64,000 bases of DNA, taken from positions 1-64,000 of the forward strand of contig CAZAJG010000010.1 of assembly GCA_964485405.1 (NCBI GenBank), in the 5' to 3' direction. Source of the stretch: CAKZNE01 sp964485405 (GTDB lineage Bacteria > Bacteroidota > Bacteroidia > Flavobacteriales > Schleiferiaceae). Made by a program: the position numbers and the translations under genes. Of this stretch, positions 1-8,973 are shown in pieces (position 1 is the first letter of the stretch; every line of letters begins with the position of its first letter). The notes under the pieces are model-generated. The model saw only the letters and a program-made list of their open reading frames with translations. It was not told where the DNA came from and did no database searches.

Positions 1-58
1 GCTCCAACAAGGCTTTAACGGCAGATGTATTAAATGCGAATGATTATTATGCATTCGG
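1..58 (+). repeat. Copy 1 of the RHS pre-tip repeat (partial at window edge)
   Basis: Bases 1-58 match 1824-1881 and 4607-4664 apart from single-base differences (for example c at 56). The segment encodes the stretch NKALTADVLNANDYYAFG just before the variable toxin tip. The full repeat probably continues to the left of the window. Confidence 0.9.
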
Positions 59-1034
59 CTCCACCATGCCTAGTAGGACTTTTAATGGTGAGGGTTATAC
101 TTATGGATTCCAAGGGCAAGAACAGGACAACGAAATAAAAGGTAACGGAAATAGTGTCAACTACAAGTATCGTATGCATGACCCGCGAATTGGAAGGTTT
201 TTTGCTACCGATCCTCTAAAATCCATATATCCTTTTTGGACTCCTTATGCTTTCAGCGGAAATCAACTAGTTGCTAGTCGGGAGATTGAAGGCTTAGAAC
301 CAGATAAAAATTTGAGCCCTGATCAGTTAGATATGGACCTCGTTGAACTAGATGGTACGGTTGAACAAGGGCTTAAAGTCACTTTGACTCCATCTGGTCT
401 CAACTTATCTGATCCTTACGACCAGGAAAAGTTAAAAGTTAAATCAGAAAAACTTGACCGAAATATAACATTTTGGGGAGCCTTTGCTGATTATGTGCTA
501 GGTAGCTATGGAGGAGGAAACCCACTTGGTTGGATGAAGCGTTTCGCTGGAGCACAAAAAGTTTACACTAACGTAGCTACAAAAACACTTAGTAAGGAAG
601 TTGAAGCAGTGATGGATGCTTCATCTAAGATAAAACCAAAGTTAAAAACTCCCTCAAAAGAACTAGTTGAGCAAACTAATGAAGCCATTAAACTTGCCAA
701 AAAAAATGGAGATCATCCTGGCGCAATTGGTGGAGTTGAACTACCAAATGGAGCTAAAACAGTTAGTAGAAGTGGTGCCGCGCCATCAGAAATTGCACCC
801 ACTCTCCTAAAGTCCGTTAACGAAATGGGAGGAGTCGGAACAAAAAGAGGATCAACAGTACTAGGGTGTTGTTCCGAGTTTAGAGGCGTAAATGATTTAC
901 TTTTGGAGTATCCCATTTACAACCCAAGGGATGCTACTTATACTCCTACTTACCGACCGAGAACAGGAGAATATGTACCCCCTTGCCAAAATTGCCAGGA
1001 CTTATTGGGAATAAAGCCTATTCCAGGAACTTAA
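1..1034 (+). CDS. RHS-core protein, C-terminal part, with YwqJ-like deaminase toxin tip (5' partial)
   Basis: The reading frame is open from base 3, so this is the 3' end of a longer gene cut by the window edge; the ATG at 66 is internal. The RHS-associated core follows at once (YGFQGQE, then HDPRIGRFFATDPL and a PYAFSGNQ segment), which in this family closes the shell that encapsulates a C-terminal toxin. The last third is unrelated to the other RHS tips here. It carries a CCSE motif (bases 867-878) and a PCQNCQ motif (bases 981-998), the spacing of a zinc-dependent nucleoside/nucleic-acid deaminase fold of the YwqJ type. The likely role is an antibacterial deaminase delivered by contact. 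The next gene starts 21 bases later and is the probable immunity gene. Core assignment is firm; the deaminase call rests on the two cysteine motifs. Confidence 0.8.
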   Translation, partial: SNKALTADVLNANDYYAFGSTMPSRTFNGEGYTYGFQGQEQDNEIKGNGNSVNYKYRMHDPRIGRFFATDPLKSIYPFWTPYAFSGNQLVASREIEGLEPDKNLSPDQLDMDLVELDGTVEQGLKVTLTPSGLNLSDPYDQEKLKVKSEKLDRNITFWGAFADYVLGSYGGGNPLGWMKRFAGAQKVYTNVATKTLSKEVEAVMDASSKIKPKLKTPSKELVEQTNEAIKLAKKNGDHPGAIGGVELPNGAKTVSRSGAAPSEIAPTLLKSVNEMGGVGTKRGSTVLGCCSEFRGVNDLLLEYPIYNPRDATYTPTYRPRTGEYVPPCQNCQDLLGIKPIPGT

Positions 1035-1055
1035 TTTTGATGGACATAACAACTG

Positions 1056-1493
1056 ATGAAAATTGACATTTTAGAACAAACATTTAAGGCTTTAGCGGTT
1101 TTTGAAAACCTAGACAGGAACGCGGAAGAGGCAAAAATTCTTTTGCATTTAAAAGAGAGCAAATTTATAGAGAATGAGAAGGCCTATTTTCTTTATATCT
1201 TTATTCCTATAATCATGTTTAGAAAAATGATGAACGGCAAGCAAGTTTATTTCTCCGATCAATTCATAATTGACCATGACGGTAAAACAGAAATTTTTAA
1301 TTACAATGAGTACCCACTATTCAAACAAATAAAAGCTGGGGTTGAGTTATATGTTTCAAAAGGGGTCAGCCCTACTTTGATTTTGAAAATTGCTGGTAGA
1401 AGCCCTGAATTTAAAGCCCTTAATGACTTATTACTTCAAGGTCATGAAATGGATGGAGCACGGTTCAACTCAGTAACCTTGTTTCCAAAATAA
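1056..1493 (+). CDS. Candidate immunity protein for the deaminase-tipped RHS toxin
   Basis: 145 residues, no signal peptide or membrane helix, so a cytoplasmic protein. It starts 21 bases after the deaminase gene in the same orientation, the usual place for the cognate immunity gene of a polymorphic toxin. I do not recognise the family. The mix of hydrophobic and charged residues (FLYIFIPIIMFRKMM, LLLQGHEMDGARF) fits a small globular protein. Its function as a deaminase inhibitor is inferred only from position. A GGGTAATGTT motif that recurs at other cassette ends lies 3 bases past its stop. Confidence 0.6.
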   Translation: MKIDILEQTFKALAVFENLDRNAEEAKILLHLKESKFIENEKAYFLYIFIPIIMFRKMMNGKQVYFSDQFIIDHDGKTEIFNYNEYPLFKQIKAGVELYVSKGVSPTLILKIAGRSPEFKALNDLLLQGHEMDGARFNSVTLFPK

Positions 1494-1576
1494 GGGGGTA
1501 ATGTTTGCTTTGCTGGTCAAATATTAGAGATAACAACTACAGAAGGAAAAGGTATGTTGCCGCCTGGTAGATGTAG

Positions 1577-2940
1577 ATGCTAGAAATTACGGAGTCCGCA
1601 AACATTCATAAAAATGGGTATAGCACCGCTATTGACGGCTCTGGTGAACAGTCAATAAATGCGGAAATCCTAATACTCACAGACAACTTAACTTCTGTAG
1701 CCAATTACACCTATTCCATTACCAATTTAAGTACTTTTGGTAGTGATATGTTAAACGTTTCCATTACTTCTACTGGTACCAGCGGCAGTTTTACGTTAGA
1801 TGGTATGTCTCTCAGTTCTAGCTGCTCCAACAAGGCTTTAACGGTAGATGTATTAAATGCGAATGATTATTATGCATTTGGCTCGATAATGCCCGGTAGA
1901 TCTTACACGGGTGCCAGTGGACATAGATATGGCTTCCAAGGGCAAGAAATGGATAATGAGATTAAAGGAAATGGGAATTCAGTGAACTTTAAATATAGGG
2001 TACATGATCCAAGATTAGGACGTTTCTTAAGTGTTGATCCCTTGTCTAGAAGTTACCCCTATAATAGTCCCTACGCTTTTGCAGAAAATGCCGTTATTCA
2101 TGGCAGAGAGCTTGAAGGACTTGAATGGGTATTAACAATATATAGCCCAGAGATTTCAGAAAAGTTTAAAACGGCCGTTAAGCATAATGATATTTATGAG
2201 CAAAGGAGATTGAGTTACTATGCAACCAATAACACATTCCCGGATGATTTCGCCCAACGCATGAGTATGGATGATAGTAAAGATGCTCCTGATATATGGC
2301 TGCAACTTTATCGTATGATAAAAGTGTAAGTGGAGTACAGGTAATATTGCATAAATGGAAGTTGGTAGAAGGTAAAAGGGTAAGCATAATAGAGGGGACT
2401 AAATATTATTTCAGACCTTCTAAGGGGCTTTTTGAGGACAAATTGTACCCTGTTGACGTAAAACCAGCGGAATTTTATCAAGACGATGAAGGGAAACCAT
2501 TAGATTTTGTTGGATACTATGGAAATGCAAGTGCTACGATTGCTGGATATAAGTTGTCAAAAAATAAATCTATTATTGCTGGTTACATAAAGGGCTTTGG
2601 CTATGTACAATATGCAACTGAAATGAAAATGGATAAGTCACTTCTCAATATAGGTTACAAGACCGGGATAATAACAGGAACTTATTCAGGTTCAGATTAT
2701 CTTAACAACGCGCTTTCTTCCTTGGACAATCAAACCTTGACAAGCGATGGGTCTTCACCATTCACTGGCGGTAATGGAATTGGGATTTGGAATTTGGCAT
2801 TTTCGGCGGTACTAAATGTAAGCTCAGCTCAAACGCCTGTTGGGAAAACTGCGGAATCCGTAACTTATACCCAACAAATGGTTTTTCGCATGTTAAAAAA
2901 TATGAAGCATACATCATCTGGTAAAAAAGGAGGCTCATGA
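1577..2940 (+). pseudogene. RHS-core/toxin gene broken by a frameshift
   Basis: Two overlapping reading frames make one gene. Frame one (1577-2329) holds the 213-bp repeat, the RHS core (YGFQGQEMDNEIKGNGNS, HDPRLGRFLSVDPL) and the start of a tip beginning LEGLEWVLTIYSP. Frame two (2296-2940) continues the tip. The RHS protein at 10678-11799 has the same tip in one unbroken frame (EGAEWLLIIYSP, then YPVDVK and GYIKGFGYV), which shows that the two frames belong together and places the shift at about 2290-2320, near a gatatatgg stretch. The first 30 or so residues before base 1669 are not RHS-like, so the 5' end was also lost, probably at the repeat boundary. The toxin activity is unknown. It is either a real null allele or an indel error in the assembly. 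Confidence 0.75.
1669..1881 (+). repeat. Copy 2 of the 213-bp RHS pre-tip repeat
   Basis: Bases 1669-1881 equal 4452-4664 with one mismatch that I can see (t at 1845 against c at 4628); the constant offset is 2783. Flanking bases diverge at once on both sides. The copy encodes LILTDNLTS through DYYAFG. It is a natural substrate for homologous recombination that swaps toxin tips. Confidence 0.95.
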
Positions 2941-3482
2941 ACAAAAAAGGAATTCAAAGAGTAATTTTATTGTTTTTCATTTTTATAAATTACTCATGCA
3001 CAAGTTCTTCTCCTGAAAATGACTCATCATTTGACCAAAACAACAACTGTCTTGAAGAAAAAGTTCCCGAATGGGATAGCGTTTATAAAAAGATAAATAC
3101 GTTTTGGTTGAAAAATGGACTTTTAGAAAAGGGTGATCAGGAAGATTATTTGCAGGTTTATAAAGATTTTCATTTTGGAAATCTTCATATTGGCACAGAT
3201 CAAATCTGGGAAAATCATGAAGAACTGCCTTCCACCAGTGTGTATTCAGTTTCCAACCTTAACAAAATAGGGAATTGTTTAGCCGAAAACTATTCAGACA
3301 CAACTTTACGAGCACTTATTAGTAAGGCTATTTTATTTCCATGGGACGAAGGTAATTCTATTGATTTAGTGGAAGTTTTAGATAAACTTTTAAACGAAGT
3401 GGATGACTTTACATTTAGGTTCCTTGTTGTCTACAATAGCCTGATAATAATGAATGATATAAAAAATGGATTTACAAGGTAG
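2937..3482 (+). CDS. Lipoprotein, candidate immunity protein for the broken RHS toxin
   Basis: 181 residues. The N-terminus is a lipoprotein signal (basic MNKKGIQR, hydrophobic VILLFFIFI, then NYSC as lipobox with Cys21). Its start codon overlaps the toxin stop codon as ATGA, so translation is probably coupled. The mature part is acidic and rich in Asp/Glu and Asn. A lipid-anchored immunity protein would suit a toxin acting in the periplasm or membrane; the related toxin at 10678 is also followed by a lipoprotein gene (12004). Family not recognised; role inferred from context. Confidence 0.65.
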   Translation: MNKKGIQRVILLFFIFINYSCTSSSPENDSSFDQNNNCLEEKVPEWDSVYKKINTFWLKNGLLEKGDQEDYLQVYKDFHFGNLHIGTDQIWENHEELPSTSVYSVSNLNKIGNCLAENYSDTTLRALISKAILFPWDEGNSIDLVEVLDKLLNEVDDFTFRFLVVYNSLIIMNDIKNGFTR

Positions 3483-3537
3483 CAGGGTAGTGTATCAGAA
3501 TAGTGGATGGCTGATGAACTAAAAATTAAACCACCGT

Positions 3538-5808
3538 TTGCGTAAAGTGAGCGATAACGCTACGGTAACAAACCCGCAAGGCAGTGCTTTTGATTATGCG
3601 GATGATTTGGAAACCCAAAACAGTGCAGACAATTATGTGTACGATGAAATAGGAAACCTCATTAAAGATGAAGCGGAAAACATTGAGGAGATCAGCTGGC
3701 GCGTAGATGGCAAAATCAGCGAAATTATTAGAGGAGCTAGGGATAATGCCCCTAACCTCGCTTTTGAATACGATGCCATGGGCAACCGCATTGCTAAAAT
3801 TGTAAAACCACAAACGGTGGGCACAGAATCTGGCGAGCACGATTGGACCATTACGCACTATGTAAGAGATGCTTCTGGCAATGTAATGGCCATTTATACG
3901 GAAAATTATGAAGCTTGCAGCAGTTGCCAACAGTCTACTTCTGATTATGTGGCGAGTGTAAGCTTAAGCGAGCAATCGCTTTACGGCAGCGATCGTTTAG
4001 GAAACTGGACGGACGGCAGAGCGCAAACTTTTGAGTACAACAGCACGGGGAGTGGAAACTCTACTGTTTTAGTGGAACCTACTGAATTTACAGATGTAAC
4101 GGTAGCTACTGACTATTACGAAAAACAAAGTGGCCAAAAAGTTTTTGAACTTAAAAACCATTTGGGCAATGTATACAATACGGTGGCCGATTATAAAATC
4201 TGGAGCACCAGTACCGAGGAAGAAAGCCTTTTCCGTCACACTTTTACCGATGCCAGCGAAATAAGCCAATGGACCACCACCGCAGGTGCTACTACCAGCC
4301 AGGTAAACGAGGAACTTAACGTAAGTTATTCGGACATTGACCAGGGTATCTCCAAAACCATGGAAGTAAGTAGTGATTGCAACTATACGCTAGAATTTGA
4401 CCTCACTACTCACACCACACTCACACTCAATATTACCGACCAAAACAACAACCTAATACTCACAGACAACTTAACTTCTGTAGCCAATTACACCTATTCC
4501 ATTACCAATTTAAGTACTTTTGGTAGTGATATGTTAAACGTTTCCATTACTTCTACTGGTACCAGCGGCAGTTTTACGTTAGATGGTATGTCTCTCAGTT
4601 CTAGCTGCTCCAACAAGGCTTTAACGGCAGATGTATTAAATGCGAATGATTATTATGCATTTGGTATGCAAATGCCCAACCGTTCTTTTAATGGGGGGGA
4701 TTATCGATATGGGTTTAATGGCATGGAAAAGGATGAGGAGTCGAAGGGAAGTGGAAACTCTTATACAACATTCTTTAGGCAGTATGATCCTCGAATGGGT
4801 AGATGGTTGAGTCATGAGCCAAAACCTGTTTCATGGGAAAGTCCTTACGCAGCATTCAGAAATAACCCTCTTTTATTTAACGATCCACAGGGAGATTGCC
4901 CAGATGGAGATTGCCAAACCGTGAAGGGAATGAATGGCGAAAACTACTCAATTCCAAGTACTGCAAAAGTTACCAGTGAGATTAATGGTAAAGTTTGGGC
5001 TTTTGAACATGTGGGTAAAGAATACTATTATGATGCAAATACCGATGGTTATAGCACATTGATTGATGGTGAACAATATGACGGTGCTCCCAATAGTTCA
5101 GGTGCTGGTTCTTGGAGATATACTGTAGGTAATCCGAGCAAAATGTTTAGTCATTACATATCTCAGGTTGAGACTGACAATGGAATAAGACCTCAAATGA
5201 GATTTACTGCAAAAAATGGAAAAACCTATAGTGATAAGGATGGTTGGGGTATTTATGAATCTCCCGAAAATCTTGCTTTTAATACGGGTCAGGATTTCGA
5301 TGGTCTTAGGAGTGGCATGTATAATCATTACAGTAATAAATACATGGGTAAAACTTGGGCAGACCCTACACCTTATTTAAAAGAGGGGCTCTTCACAGTT
5401 GCTACGGGATTAGGTGCTGGGCTAGCCTTCAGAGGACTAGCTCTTTACGCCACATCTCTTACAGCTAGGAGCGCATTCCAATTTAGCAAGTATGGAACTT
5501 ACGCAGGAAAGACGACAGAGTATTATCAGCTAGCCCGTGCTCCAGCTAACGGCTATGTTTTTGCAAACAAAATCCGTAACGCAGGTTCTCTTTTACCAAA
5601 AACTCACCCATTAACACAGTTTGCTCAAAGAGGCGGTATTGAGTTCCTTCAATCCACTACAACAGCGCAAGAGCTAATGTTTATAACAAATGCTTCTGCT
5701 CTTGAAAAAATCGGCTCACTAGGAACTATGGGAGGATTTATTTTCTGGGAAACCGTTGGCGATAAGAATAAAAATAATGTAACAGATGCGGTGGAACCAA
5801 AAGAATAG
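3538..5808 (+). CDS. RHS-repeat protein lacking its N-terminus, with unknown toxin tip
   Basis: The frame is open only from 3523, and the first possible start is a TTG at 3538, already inside an RHS repeat (LRKVSDNATV). There is no signal peptide, so the front of the gene was probably lost by recombination. YD-type repeats follow (YDEIGNLIKDE, FEYDAMGNRIAKIV, residues 35-90), then the shared repeat segment (about 305-375) and the RHS core (YDPRMGRWLSHEP, NNPLLFNDPQGDC, about 420-460). The tip (about 460-756) has a glycine-rich hydrophobic helix near residues 617-645, and its end (AQELMFITNAS to DKNKNNVTDAVEPKE) is repeated as an orphan at 6440-6649. Toxin class is not recognised. Two paralogous immunity candidates follow. 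Confidence 0.75.
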   Translation: MRKVSDNATVTNPQGSAFDYADDLETQNSADNYVYDEIGNLIKDEAENIEEISWRVDGKISEIIRGARDNAPNLAFEYDAMGNRIAKIVKPQTVGTESGEHDWTITHYVRDASGNVMAIYTENYEACSSCQQSTSDYVASVSLSEQSLYGSDRLGNWTDGRAQTFEYNSTGSGNSTVLVEPTEFTDVTVATDYYEKQSGQKVFELKNHLGNVYNTVADYKIWSTSTEEESLFRHTFTDASEISQWTTTAGATTSQVNEELNVSYSDIDQGISKTMEVSSDCNYTLEFDLTTHTTLTLNITDQNNNLILTDNLTSVANYTYSITNLSTFGSDMLNVSITSTGTSGSFTLDGMSLSSSCSNKALTADVLNANDYYAFGMQMPNRSFNGGDYRYGFNGMEKDEESKGSGNSYTTFFRQYDPRMGRWLSHEPKPVSWESPYAAFRNNPLLFNDPQGDCPDGDCQTVKGMNGENYSIPSTAKVTSEINGKVWAFEHVGKEYYYDANTDGYSTLIDGEQYDGAPNSSGAGSWRYTVGNPSKMFSHYISQVETDNGIRPQMRFTAKNGKTYSDKDGWGIYESPENLAFNTGQDFDGLRSGMYNHYSNKYMGKTWADPTPYLKEGLFTVATGLGAGLAFRGLALYATSLTARSAFQFSKYGTYAGKTTEYYQLARAPANGYVFANKIRNAGSLLPKTHPLTQFAQRGGIEFLQSTTTAQELMFITNASALEKIGSLGTMGGFIFWETVGDKNKNNVTDAVEPKE
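4452..4664 (+). repeat. Copy 3 of the 213-bp RHS pre-tip repeat
   Basis: Near-identical to 1669-1881 (one mismatch) and to the window-edge fragment 1-58. This copy lies in the longest RHS gene of the window and has intact RHS sequence on its upstream side (EFDLTTHTTLTLNITDQNN), so it may be closest to the original arrangement. Confidence 0.95.
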
Positions 5809-5929
5809 AAAAGTATTATTTTTGAAATTAATGTAGACTTATTAAAACCCACACAAAGAGCAGTTTTTATTAAATCTCGAAAATGTTGACATTAACAAAT
5901 CATTTGCTTCATAAATTTATTCTACAAAA

Positions 5930-6439
5930 ATGAAATTTCTTACAAAATACTTTGGTGGCGGCAAGCATCTTAAAAGCGCGGGGCACTACATTGAATATCT
6001 GGACAAGCATATTAATGCTTCTTTTCAGTTTGATATTTTTAGAGAGCGACTGGTTGATATTCAGATATCTCGACAAGAAATGTTTAGTTCATTAAATTAT
6101 GAAATCTCGGATCCTAAGTCTTATGCATTATTATTAGCATTCACAGCACATCAAAAAAATAACGATGCAAGCTTAAAAAGATTTAAATCATCGTATTTAT
6201 TTCAAGAGAGCACTGCGCTTAGTTTAACTTCAGAAAATGATAGATATATTATAAAAATCGAACGGAATAACCAGAAGCTTTTTGATACAATCAAATTTGC
6301 TGCTGAGAATATTTACTGTTATGACAATTCTACTGAAATAAGCTATGCTTTTCATTTGTTTGATCAAAAGGAAAGATCTGGTCTACTTAGCCAATATATT
6401 GGTGACAATTCTATAAAATGGGGTAATGTTACAAAGTAG
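5930..6439 (+). CDS. Candidate immunity protein A (paralogue of the protein at 6651)
   Basis: 169 residues, soluble, no signal peptide. It shares a clear pattern with the protein at 6651-7163: LKSxGHYxEYLD near residue 15, IFRxxxVDxQIxRQ near 40, NDRYIIxIERxxQKLF near 105, and LLSQYxGDNS near the end. It lies 121 bases after the RHS toxin at 3538. Paralogous immunity genes behind a toxin are typical of cassette arrays in which old immunity genes are kept. Family not recognised; function by context. Confidence 0.65.
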   Translation: MKFLTKYFGGGKHLKSAGHYIEYLDKHINASFQFDIFRERLVDIQISRQEMFSSLNYEISDPKSYALLLAFTAHQKNNDASLKRFKSSYLFQESTALSLTSENDRYIIKIERNNQKLFDTIKFAAENIYCYDNSTEISYAFHLFDQKERSGLLSQYIGDNSIKWGNVTK

Positions 6440-6649
6440 GGTAATGTTCCTGCTACACGATTTTTCCAAACTGGAGCATTTACTGATCTACAAACCGTAG
6501 CTACCGCCCAAGAATTAATGTTTATCACAAATGCTTCTACTCTACAAAAGTCGGGGTCGCTAGCAACTTTAGGTGCTTGGCTTTGGTGGGAAGCTACTGG
6601 TGATAAAAATAAAAACAATGTAACGGACTCTGCTGAACCAAAAGAATAA
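6440..6649 (+). pseudogene. Orphan C-terminal tail of an RHS toxin
   Basis: Reading in frame from 6440 gives GNVPATRFFQTG, then TAQELMFITNAS and, at the end, GDKNKNNVTDSAEPKE with a stop at 6647-6649. This is a diverged copy of the last 60 residues of the toxin encoded at 3538-5808 (AQELMFITNASALEKIGSLG, GDKNKNNVTDAVEPKE). There is no start codon or core, so it is a leftover tip of a displaced toxin. It ends one base before immunity gene B, showing that toxin tail and immunity gene moved as a unit. Confidence 0.85.
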
Positions 6650-6650
6650 T

Positions 6651-7163
6651 ATGAACTTGTTAAACATTTTTAGGAAAAAACAACTTAAATCAATTGGTCA
6701 TTATGTTGAATATTTGGATGACTATCCAGATGCGAAATTTGAAATGTCAATATTTCGAGATGATATAGTTGATCTTCAAATTGCGCGTCAAGGGTTTTAT
6801 AAAAAATATAACAACAGTTTTTCCGATGATAAAGGATATGCTATTCTCATTGCATTTACGTATCAGCAAAACTTGGCGAAGTGCTTCGAGAAATTTAAGG
6901 CATCAAAACTTTTCGAGACAAGTAGACCATTAGGTTTACAAAAGAAAAACGACAGGTATATAATTGGGATAGAACGAGATCATCAGAAATTATTTGAAAC
7001 AATTAAGTTTATTTCAGAAGATATATATGGTTATGACCTCTCTACGGATTATCAAGTATCGTTTTATGTAATAGATGAAGAAGGCTATGGTCGTTTGTTA
7101 AGTCAATACGTTGGGGACAATTCATTAGGGAAAGTTGTAGGGAAGGTGCACTCAGAAAAGTAA
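6651..7163 (+). CDS. Candidate immunity protein B (paralogue of the protein at 5930)
   Basis: 170 residues, soluble. It aligns over its whole length with the protein at 5930-6439 (HYVEYLDDYPDAKFEMSIFR against HYIEYLDKHINASFQFDIFR; RLLSQYVGDNSLG against GLLSQYIGDNSIK) but differs at many positions. It starts one base after the stop of the orphan toxin tail at 6440-6649, so it is most likely the immunity gene for that lost toxin, while gene A serves the present one. Function inferred. Confidence 0.65.
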   Translation: MNLLNIFRKKQLKSIGHYVEYLDDYPDAKFEMSIFRDDIVDLQIARQGFYKKYNNSFSDDKGYAILIAFTYQQNLAKCFEKFKASKLFETSRPLGLQKKNDRYIIGIERDHQKLFETIKFISEDIYGYDLSTDYQVSFYVIDEEGYGRLLSQYVGDNSLGKVVGKVHSEK

Positions 7164-7180
7164 AGTAATACTCCCTAGCC

Positions 7181-7204
7181 GGTGCGAGCTTGTAGCTCGT
7201 GACC
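7181..7204. repeat. REP-type hairpin
   Basis: GGTGCGAGCT-TGT-AGCTCGTGACC forms a short GC-rich hairpin with a CGAGCT/AGCTCG stem, which stands out in AT-rich surroundings. Such elements are the typical partners of REP-associated tyrosine transposases; a remnant of one is present at 14272. I found only this copy in the window. The rest of the 7164-7471 spacer shows no gene. Confidence 0.5.
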
Positions 7205-7471
7205 GCACAAACCAACAACAAATAGTATTCAATAGCCATAACGGCAAGATTGAATGCGGCTTAATACAAGTATTAGGTATCAAAATACTCCAAAACCCAG
7301 CAATAACAAGCTTTGAGAAACTACACTTTTCTCAAAAGTATCGTTCGAAAATTCGAATTCTATTGATTAGAAGGCACTTGAAAAATACAGGATTCTAAGA
7401 ATGTTATAAAGCTGAAATAATAGTATAAGTTGGAGGACTAATGGAAAACCATTTTACGGGATTAACCATAT

Positions 7472-8758
7472 TTAGTCAGGTTTACAACAATATGCGCGGT
7501 TATTATCTAATCTGTCTTGATTAATCTTTTTAAGTTTTGGTTTTACATTAAGTAGTTTGGGATTTTGAGCCACTTCGTTGGGAGTATATAAGACATGGGC
7601 ATAATGTGGACGATTATTGTTGTAGTCCTCTACGAAAAAGTCGAGTTCTTGCTGTATGGTGGTGGAAAGAATAGGACGGTTCTGAAAGTATCTGCTTTTT
7701 AAAATTCGGTAAGGAGCTTCAACTATCGAGTTGGAGAAAACTACATCTCTTAGTGCGATTTTCTTGTCAATGTTAACATGACAGGATTTGATAAAATCAT
7801 GGATAGTAGTATTGTTATTTTCTGAACCACCATCTACAATTAGATCAAGCGATGGGGTTCGATTTAAATCCACATCAAACTCTGAGTGAATAGCTTCTTT
7901 TAGACTATTCAATCTGACATTGGCTGAAAGGATGGTTGATACCTCATACTTAATGATCCTTCGTGAAAAATTGTCTACAACTGTATAGATGTAGAACTTG
8001 ATATTATCTTCTGTTTTAAAATGAGAAACATCCATATGCCAGATCTCATTAACCGAACTCGCTCGAACTGACTTTTTGGTTTTAGGAACTTTTTTCACAG
8101 TTCTCGCTTTGGTAATACCTAATGCTTTGGCGTATCTATACCAAGAGGCAAGAGACATGGAAATATCTGAGTTTCGAATAGCCTTAGCCCAAATAGCTGC
8201 AGTTGACCAATGCAGATATTTACGATTAGACATATACCTTTTCAATACTGCTATTTCATTTCTTGAAATCTGTTGTGGAAAGCTCTTAAAACATACACCA
8301 AGTAAAGACTGCTGACAGGCATTAAGGCTAATTCTCTTCCAATTTCGATAAGAAGCGGTACTAATTCGAAGTAGTTTACATATACCTCGATGGTTTCCAA
8401 AATACTGGGATGTATTGTCTATTAATCTAACCAGCTGTTCTCTGTTCAGCTTGAGAATAGATCGGAATTGGTTCTCTCCAATAAACTGAATTATGGATAG
8501 ATAAAGACGAAGAAAACTAGTAGCAACTCTTCTTACATGAACAACCCTTTCGTCAAGCAATATTTGCACATCTGAAAAAGAGTTCTCAATCTTAAAGGCA
8601 TGTTCATCTCCCAAGTGCTTATCAGGTTGTTGGTTTTTCCATCCGTGTGAAGTCGATGGAGGAATCTGGTTTAGAAAATCTTCGGGTAAAAGCTGTTTTT
8701 CAATACCCAAAGAAAAACAGGCTTTTACAGAGGAATGATAGGAATTATAGCGACTCAT
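7472..8758 (-). CDS. DDE integrase-core transposase
   Basis: 428 residues. The N-terminal half is DNA-binding-like (helix-turn-helix-type segments, RISTASYRNWKRI and SLASWYRYAKALGI). The C-terminal half is an integrase core of the rve/RNase H fold: WHMDVSHF gives the first Asp, LIVDGGSENNN the second, and NSIVEAPYR the Glu, 37 residues after the second Asp. It ends with the HYAHVLYTPNEV block usual in these proteins. It would excise and insert its own element. No convincing terminal inverted repeats or target duplication were visible by eye, so element ends are not given. It lies between immunity gene B and small accessory genes, in keeping with a mobile region. Confidence 0.85.
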   Translation of the reverse strand: MSRYNSYHSSVKACFSLGIEKQLLPEDFLNQIPPSTSHGWKNQQPDKHLGDEHAFKIENSFSDVQILLDERVVHVRRVATSFLRLYLSIIQFIGENQFRSILKLNREQLVRLIDNTSQYFGNHRGICKLLRISTASYRNWKRISLNACQQSLLGVCFKSFPQQISRNEIAVLKRYMSNRKYLHWSTAAIWAKAIRNSDISMSLASWYRYAKALGITKARTVKKVPKTKKSVRASSVNEIWHMDVSHFKTEDNIKFYIYTVVDNFSRRIIKYEVSTILSANVRLNSLKEAIHSEFDVDLNRTPSLDLIVDGGSENNNTTIHDFIKSCHVNIDKKIALRDVVFSNSIVEAPYRILKSRYFQNRPILSTTIQQELDFFVEDYNNNRPHYAHVLYTPNEVAQNPKLLNVKPKLKKINQDRLDNNRAYCCKPD

Positions 8759-8973
8759 TTGGTTAATCTGAAAAGAGTCGCGAATCTAAATGAAAATTCG
8801 AAACGTCTAAACACCTCTAAAATCTTAGGGGTTCTAGGGCTCTCCCTAGCAAGTATGCATATCATGGAGATTTGTTGTCAACGGAATGACATGCAATCTT
8901 GCTGGTTTAGCTCATCTGCACGAAAACGCAGTTTTTTTAACTAAGTAGTGAAAATTCATAGAACTATGAACGA
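8759..8973. other. Spacer upstream of the transposase, no gene seen
   Basis: Non-coding by inspection. It contains a small perfect hairpin (CTAGGG-CTCT-CCCTAG) and may include the unseen right end of the transposase element. Confidence 0.4.

Noticed and set aside
7205..8973. Terminal inverted repeats of the DDE transposase element
   Set aside because: Only a direct GAAAATTCGAA match near 7348 and 8791 was found; no convincing inverted ends or target duplication.
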